A stretch of 64,000 nt of DNA from the NCBI RefSeq assembly GCF_009753715.1, contig NZ_WQMS01000001.1, forward strand, positions 476,520 to 540,519, given 5' to 3'. Positions 59,981 through 64,000 of the stretch are shown one piece after another; the stretch's first letter is position 1, and every line of letters starts with the position of its first letter. Origin of the DNA: Sphingomonas horti. Lineage in GTDB: Bacteria > Pseudomonadota > Alphaproteobacteria > Sphingomonadales > Sphingomonadaceae. The notes beneath the pieces were generated by a model. It ran no database searches, was not told the DNA's origin, and was given only the letters and a program-made list of their open reading frames with translations. Both the position numbers and the translations under genes were made by a program.

Positions 59981-60387
59981 CAACAAGCCCCCCTGTGCAC
60001 CGTCTACGCCGGCGCCATTTGCTTTGTTTAAGCGTACTTAGACTTGGCGAAGGTTAAGCCTCGTTTACCAAGAGTCAACTGGGATTATTGGCCGATATCT
60101 TCGCTCGATTAGCATTTGCAGAACACGACATAGATCAAGTCGACCTGCGCAACGACTGACGGGTACCGACTATATCTTCGGGACTTCGCCACCAGCAGGC
60201 AGACGCCGTCATGAAGGAGTCGGTCGCGCAGAGACTCGACGAGCGCTCGGCGGGGCGCCGGCACGACAGGCACTCCACGACACACCCTTTTCAGGACCGA
60301 ACACTTCGATGCTCGTTCGCGCTACAGGCGACCTTCAGCCGGACTTCGCGCGGATACGTGGCTTATGCGGACAAATTCGAGCTAAAC
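59981..60387. other. Intergenic region upstream of the TPS operon
   Basis: About 400 bases between tpsB and the tRNA terminator. No gene is convincing: plus-strand frames here lack start signals and family features. It must hold the promoter of the TpsB-TpsA-CHAT-nuclease operon, but no consensus -35/-10 pair could be assigned. Composition drops in GC around 60030-60180 compared with the operon. Confidence 0.45.
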
Positions 60388-60423
60388 AAAAGCCTCGGAA
60401 ATCCAACGATTCCCGAGGCTTTT
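60388..60423 (-). terminator. Intrinsic terminator of the tRNA-Val gene
   Basis: A perfect 11-base stem (AAAAGCCTCGG at 60388-60398 with CCGAGGCTTTT at 60413-60423) and a 14-base loop begin 2 bases after the tRNA 3' CCA on the minus strand. A T-rich run follows on that strand. Its position directly behind the tRNA makes the role clear. Confidence 0.88.
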
Positions 60424-60424
60424 A

Positions 60425-60499
60425 TGGTGGGCGCGGCAAGGATTGAACTTGCGACCCCTGCGATGTCAACACAGTGCTCTACCACTGAGCTACGCGCCC
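60425..60499 (-). tRNA. tRNA-Val (anticodon GAC), CCA encoded
   Basis: Read on the minus strand, the acceptor GGGCGCG pairs with CGCGCCC near the 3' end, followed by A and an encoded CCA. The D arm (GCTC...GAGC), the anticodon stem CTGTG/CGCAG with loop TTGACAT (anticodon GAC, valine), and a T arm with GTTCAATCC are all present. The total of 75 bases fits. A strong terminator follows. It marks the boundary between the TPS operon region and the lower-GC genes to the right. Confidence 0.95.
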
Positions 60500-60632
60500 A
60501 CTTCTCCGAAAAGCCCAGAAAACTGAGGGTTTCCCGCTACTCGCTAGCGTGCGACTACCCCGCCTTAGCGCACTAGCGCAAGCTCAGTGTGTTGGGATTG
60601 TGTTCAGCGAACTTCGCTGCTGAGGTGCGACG

Positions 60633-61253
60633 ATGGCTTACGGCACGGCGGCACGAGATTATCTGGCGCGGGCCAGGGCGGCGCTGCAAACCGGGACGCC
60701 CCAAGCTCTATTCTACGCGGCTTACGAGCTACGCTGCTGCATCGAAGCGCGGCAGGCCGAGTACACTGAAGCACTCCTCGCCTACGAGGGAACCAAAATA
60801 CGCCCTTGGAAGCTCGGCGAAACCAACCAGCGGATTAAGAGTAAGTCGTACAACGCCACCATCGCCAGGATGCGTTTCAAGTTTCCAGACGGGACAACGT
60901 TCACCACCTACCACACTCCAGTCCCTGATCAGTTGGTCGAGTTCGCCGAACGGTCCCTCAATCACTTGTTGCACTGCCAACCCTTGTTTCGCGAAGATGA
61001 AGACCCTTGGTGGCAGAAGACAAGGGACCAGTTGCTACGCGGCTATCGAATGTGCTGGCTAGCCTGCGAGGGTGATAGCTTGGTCCCACCATTATGGGAT
61101 GCAAGGACTAAGAAGGTACACCCCGGCCGCATTGAGGTTCGAGAGCACAACGGACCGCTGATCGACGCTATCCAGCGTTATGTCGGAGAGCGCTTCAGGG
61201 TGGAAGTCAGCTACCCAGACCAGCCCCCGCCAGAATGGGTTTGCGATCTCTAG
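60633..61253 (+). CDS. HEPN-like protein of unknown function
   Basis: 206 residues, ATG preceded by GAGGTG. The N-terminal 55 residues are helical and contain YLARARAALQTGTPQALFYA followed by AYELRCCIEARQAEY, a pattern like HEPN-domain proteins with R-x4-6-x at the helix end, though the catalytic R-x4-H motif is not clear. The remainder (WKLGETNQRIKSKSYNATIA; FAERSLNHLLHCQPLF) is not recognised. HEPN proteins are often RNases of defence and toxin-antitoxin systems. The gene is lower in GC than the TPS operon and sits next to a nuclease-like gene, which suits a defence or mobile island. Function is open. Confidence 0.5.
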   Translation: MAYGTAARDYLARARAALQTGTPQALFYAAYELRCCIEARQAEYTEALLAYEGTKIRPWKLGETNQRIKSKSYNATIARMRFKFPDGTTFTTYHTPVPDQLVEFAERSLNHLLHCQPLFREDEDPWWQKTRDQLLRGYRMCWLACEGDSLVPPLWDARTKKVHPGRIEVREHNGPLIDAIQRYVGERFRVEVSYPDQPPPEWVCDL

Positions 61254-61347
61254 GTGATCGGCTGGGGCCAACGCCCTGGTTCCCGTAGCAAATCCGCTAC
61301 CGAGCCATGGAATGCGCCCGCTACTCGCTGCCCTCGAGGTCCTTTGG

Positions 61348-62325
61348 TCAGAACCGGTCGTCAGACTGCTCTGGTGTCATCCCCTCAAGCGGGGAGACGG
61401 GCTCGGTCTCCTCGCTTCGACTTAGCCGGAACAGCTGCTGGAGAAGCCTAGGTGCCGCAGAGCGCCCAGACACGCCACGCTGGCCGAAGATGATGTCTTT
61501 GTCCTTCTTTGCATATGCCTTCAAAAGAAGATCCAGCTGTTCGAGGGCAATCATCCCTAGCTTCTGGAAGTCTGCGCTGCGCTCGTATGCAAAGTCGGAC
61601 AGGGCGTCGCGTGTCACTACGTCGATGGTGGTGACTAGAGGCCAGTCAGCGGAACCGCGCCAGTGACAGCGGGTGGACTGCACCTCCTTAACGCTGACTT
61701 CGGCATTGTCGTCATCGTATGACGCTTCAAACAGGGGCGCATCCACGACGATTACCGGGAAGGTAGCGATGCCGTACTCCGGCACGAAGCCCCGTGTTCC
61801 ATTCATACGGTCCGTGCGCCTAACGACTGCCGAGCAAGCAGCTGTCACAGAGGCCAAGGCCCCATAAAATCTATCTTGATTACCAAAGGCTTGGCGTCCA
61901 CCGAACGCAGGATTTTCTGGCGTTCGGAATAGGGCTAACCCGTGCAGGAGGGGACTGCCCCGCAGAAGCCACAGCAGCGCGTCCCATACCTCGCTACTAA
62001 TCGTCTGCGCTATACAAGCGGAGGTCTGCATCCTTGCCTGCGGTGACGTAAACGCGATCAGCGGCTTATCGGCAGACCACTTGCACTCTACGACGGTTTC
62101 TAGCCGTATCCATCTATGGTCGTCTCGAAAGGTGGCTTGGGCTACAACGTCCATCTCTCTCGGTTTGCTGTTCATGTCAGCCCGCACGTGCAACCCTTGA
62201 TACACGGACAAGCCAGCGTCCCTGAACGTGGCAGCAGTGAAGTACTCAAGGGGGTAGCCTTCGTTGGCCAGCCAGCTCGTAATCTTCGTCTTCAGGTCCT
62301 CGGACATCCAAGCGTGGTCCTGCAT
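61348..62325 (-). CDS. PD-(D/E)XK nuclease-like protein
   Basis: 325 residues (a second ATG six codons in is possible). The N-terminal third has a restriction-endonuclease-like core: SKPREMDVVAQATFRDDHRW provides the acidic residue in a strand, followed by LETVVECKWSADKPLIAF with the E-x-K pair, spaced as expected. A helix with TAATFRDAGLSVYQG precedes, where such folds place a Glu/Asp. The C-terminal two thirds (VIVVDAPLFEASYDDDNAEV; TTIDVVTRDALSDFAYERSA) are not recognised. It could be a restriction-type or defence nuclease. It is on the opposite strand to the HEPN-like gene and convergent with it (94-base gap). Confidence 0.55.
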   Translation of the reverse strand: MQDHAWMSEDLKTKITSWLANEGYPLEYFTAATFRDAGLSVYQGLHVRADMNSKPREMDVVAQATFRDDHRWIRLETVVECKWSADKPLIAFTSPQARMQTSACIAQTISSEVWDALLWLLRGSPLLHGLALFRTPENPAFGGRQAFGNQDRFYGALASVTAACSAVVRRTDRMNGTRGFVPEYGIATFPVIVVDAPLFEASYDDDNAEVSVKEVQSTRCHWRGSADWPLVTTIDVVTRDALSDFAYERSADFQKLGMIALEQLDLLLKAYAKKDKDIIFGQRGVSGRSAAPRLLQQLFRLSRSEETEPVSPLEGMTPEQSDDRF

Positions 62326-62511
62326 AGTCGGATAAGGGGCAAGCCCCAGCGCTCACGTATCGGAGGCTGCATATCCACGCCAGCCGTTCACGAACGTGCG
62401 TTGCTAGCCGCTCGCTGAGGAGAGCAGCGCTCCGCCTAGGAAGGCCGACGCTAGGCCGCGGAGTACGGATGCGACAGTAGCAGCGTCAGCAGCGCCCTGC
62501 CGCCAATGCCG

Positions 62512-63135
62512 TCAGCCCCTGTACGGCAACGTCCAGCCAGCCCAAGTCAGCACGTCTGCCAGCAAGGGAAACTCTTCCATCGCGTTGAGTAGTTCCCACT
62601 GCTGAAGCTGGGCCATGTCGGCTTGGTTGTAGCCATCGGGAAAGGTCACTTCGAGACGCCCCGTCGGCCACCGCTTGGCCACAAGGTTGCCGAAGGATCG
62701 CTCTAGGTGTTCTCCCTCTCGCTCCCGCCGCTTGCGCTCAAGCAGGTCGAGGTGGCCCTCTTTGCTGCGCTTCGCAACGGGAGCAATGCCTGCCTTCATG
62801 CGCTCGAAGTTCTCGCCGCCCCGATTGAGATGGCAGCGGTAGCAGGACCTGTCACGGGTGCGTTTGCGGAAGTCGCCACAACGGGCGCAGGGGCGCTCCA
62901 GGGCGATGTAGAAGGCCGCACCGTCAATGAAGGCTGAGAACCTCTCCTCGCTCGCTACGCGCCGTTTGAGAGCTTCCTTGAAGCCGTCATCCACATGGCA
63001 GAGCCGCCGCTGCCGGGCGTCCAGTTTGTCGGCTCGCGGCTGTCGCTGATGAAGGGTGAAACGTGGGTCGGATTGTGGTCCGTGCGGACCGGCTGGCTTG
63101 GAAATGGTACGCTCCGATACAGAAACTCGCCCCAT
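62512..63135 (-). CDS. Zinc-ribbon protein of phage/mobile-element type
   Basis: 207 residues. The middle carries a Cx2C-x11-Cx2C zinc ribbon (PCARCGDFRKRTRDRSCYRC), followed by HLNRGGENFERMKAGIAP. The flanks are basic and helical (ERKRREREGEHLERSFG) and the C-terminus is aromatic/acidic (LLNAMEEFPLLADVLTWAGW). No named family is recognised. It follows the polymerase-like gene by 35 bases on the same strand, so they are probably co-expressed. A nucleic-acid-binding role is an inference. Confidence 0.55.
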   Translation of the reverse strand: MGRVSVSERTISKPAGPHGPQSDPRFTLHQRQPRADKLDARQRRLCHVDDGFKEALKRRVASEERFSAFIDGAAFYIALERPCARCGDFRKRTRDRSCYRCHLNRGGENFERMKAGIAPVAKRSKEGHLDLLERKRREREGEHLERSFGNLVAKRWPTGRLEVTFPDGYNQADMAQLQQWELLNAMEEFPLLADVLTWAGWTLPYRG

Positions 63136-63170
63136 GGGTACGCCTCTCGGGTGAACGAGGCTTATTTGAC

Positions 63171-64000
63171 TTAGTTATGGACCCGTGGTGCCCCGGAAAC
63201 AGGTTGGTCCGGAGGACCCTTCGGTTCGATAAGAGGCACGTCCCCGTATCTAGTAAAGAAGGCGTCCAGCATGGCGAGCCTCAGTTGCTCCTCGTGCTTA
63301 TGAGCTACGATGAAGCTGTCGTGGATGGGCAGGATGGGCACACCGAGGCCTTCCATCTCTTCCATTACTGATAGCGCAAGCTCACTGTCCTCACGCTGAA
63401 GACGGATACCCTCTCCCGTGCCAAACCAGGGTTCTACATCAGGGAGCCGGGCGATGAAGCTGGCAAGATAACCGCTAAAAGTGTCCTTCTTACCAAGAAC
63501 AGCCAAGTCACCCTTGGCAGCTCTCATTTTGAGGCGCTTGGCAGGATCGGGACTAGCTCTGTTAAGAAGTCGGTTGAACGTTCGCTTGCCCAAGTCGCGC
63601 ATCTCGGTGCCAAGATAAGGAGGCACAAGGTATGGGTCGAAGAGAAGCGGCCTGCCCAGGCGCTGATACAAAAGTTCGGGGTGTAGCGTCTTATAGTCAA
63701 GCTCAACTACGGGCTCACCATTGATCGTAATGTAGGGTCTTAGCGCCCTAGGGAAGCTCATCCACCATCCGCCGTAGAAGCGCCCCCCGCTGTGCCAGTC
63801 CCCTTTGAAGGCCCGGTAAATCGACGTTGCGGTTAAGTCGCCTGCATAACGGCGCTTACGTTCCCTCGCCTCAGCATCTTCGCCTTCATCATCAAGGGCC
63901 TTCAACTCCAGCGCCTTTGATCGGCCCCCACCGAGTGGTCCGGGTTTGATGTTAGTGCATTCGTTCCTCCGCCGCCATGCCCGCCCGTAGGTGGAGCGAA
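63171..64000 (-). CDS. Family-A DNA-polymerase-like protein (partial, runs off right edge)
   Basis: The frame is open from the stop at 63171 to the window edge (about 276 residues of the C-terminal part). It shows the order of family A polymerase palm motifs: motif A-like VVELDYKTLHPELLYQRLG (catalytic Asp), a finger-like EMRDLGKRTFNRLLNR with R...K...N, and motif C PIHDSFIVAHKHEEQL with the His-Asp pair. GGRFYGGWWMSFPRALRPYI precedes motif A. The segment is far shorter than PolI and more like polymerase-like proteins of phages and integrative elements. The N-terminus is outside the window. The polymerase call is by motif order and needs a profile search. Confidence 0.6.
   Translation of the reverse strand, partial: RSTYGRAWRRRNECTNIKPGPLGGGRSKALELKALDDEGEDAEARERKRRYAGDLTATSIYRAFKGDWHSGGRFYGGWWMSFPRALRPYITINGEPVVELDYKTLHPELLYQRLGRPLLFDPYLVPPYLGTEMRDLGKRTFNRLLNRASPDPAKRLKMRAAKGDLAVLGKKDTFSGYLASFIARLPDVEPWFGTGEGIRLQREDSELALSVMEEMEGLGVPILPIHDSFIVAHKHEEQLRLAMLDAFFTRYGDVPLIEPKGPPDQPVSGAPRVHN

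Noticed and set aside
60425..60499. tRNA-Val as a proven integration site of the right-hand region
   Set aside because: The accessory genes lie on the 5' side of the tRNA, the 3' side continues into a terminator and native sequence, and no integrase or att repeat is visible.

Overview
The window is GC-rich DNA with long, tightly packed genes and little intergenic space. It looks like an Alphaproteobacterium, most likely a sphingomonad. That assignment is an inference from gene style and composition, because no rRNA or housekeeping marker is present apart from one tRNA-Val(GAC). Most of it is envelope, secretion and signalling machinery, followed by a right-hand edge of lower GC that looks acquired.

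Left part (1-21.3 kb). A TpsB/ShlB-type outer-membrane transporter runs off the left edge, divergent from a secreted FecR-domain protein with a long Ala-rich helix. Next come a PilZ protein and a CHASE2-EAL phosphodiesterase (a c-di-GMP pair), then an inositol-monophosphatase-family enzyme. A four-gene minus-strand operon (10912 down to 6603) encodes a capsule-type glycosyltransferase, KdsD, a NeuA-like cytidylyltransferase fused to an RraA-like domain, and KdsA, which together form a Kdo/ulosonic-acid supply line. A FHA-adenylate cyclase, a small membrane protein, an OmpA-like protein, a CPBP protease and an M23 peptidase follow. Then comes the T6SS post-translational control set: PP2C phosphatase, Ser/Thr kinase and a FHA protein, with a protein-methyltransferase-like gene behind it.

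T6SS (21.3-46.8 kb). On the minus strand, from 44347 down to 21961, lie tssA, tssB, tssC, a second tssC-like gene, tssE, tssF, tssG, clpV, hcp, vgrG, a class 3 lipase (likely effector), a DUF6931-like gene, a second FHA gene, tssK, an OmpA-fused tssL and tssM. No tssJ is visible. Both TssL and the kinase begin with nearly the same short threonine motif, which suggests a kinase-TssL-FHA switch. Divergent from tssA are a PAAR gene, a low-GC M15-like candidate peptidoglycan effector, and a small exported protein that could be its immunity partner. A low-GC 146-residue gene beside tssM is another cargo candidate.

TPS/CHAT operon (59980 down to 46126). Four coupled or close genes encode a TpsB transporter, a 2757-residue TpsA exoprotein with internal repeats and C-terminal cysteine pairs, an exported CHAT (caspase-like) protein with an intact His/Cys dyad, and a His-Me-finger nuclease-like protein. 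This is the most unusual assembly in the window.

Right edge (60.4-64 kb). A tRNA-Val with its terminator is followed by genes of lower GC: a HEPN-like protein, a PD-(D/E)XK nuclease-like protein, a zinc-ribbon protein and a family-A DNA-polymerase-like gene that runs off the edge. This looks like part of a mobile or defence island.
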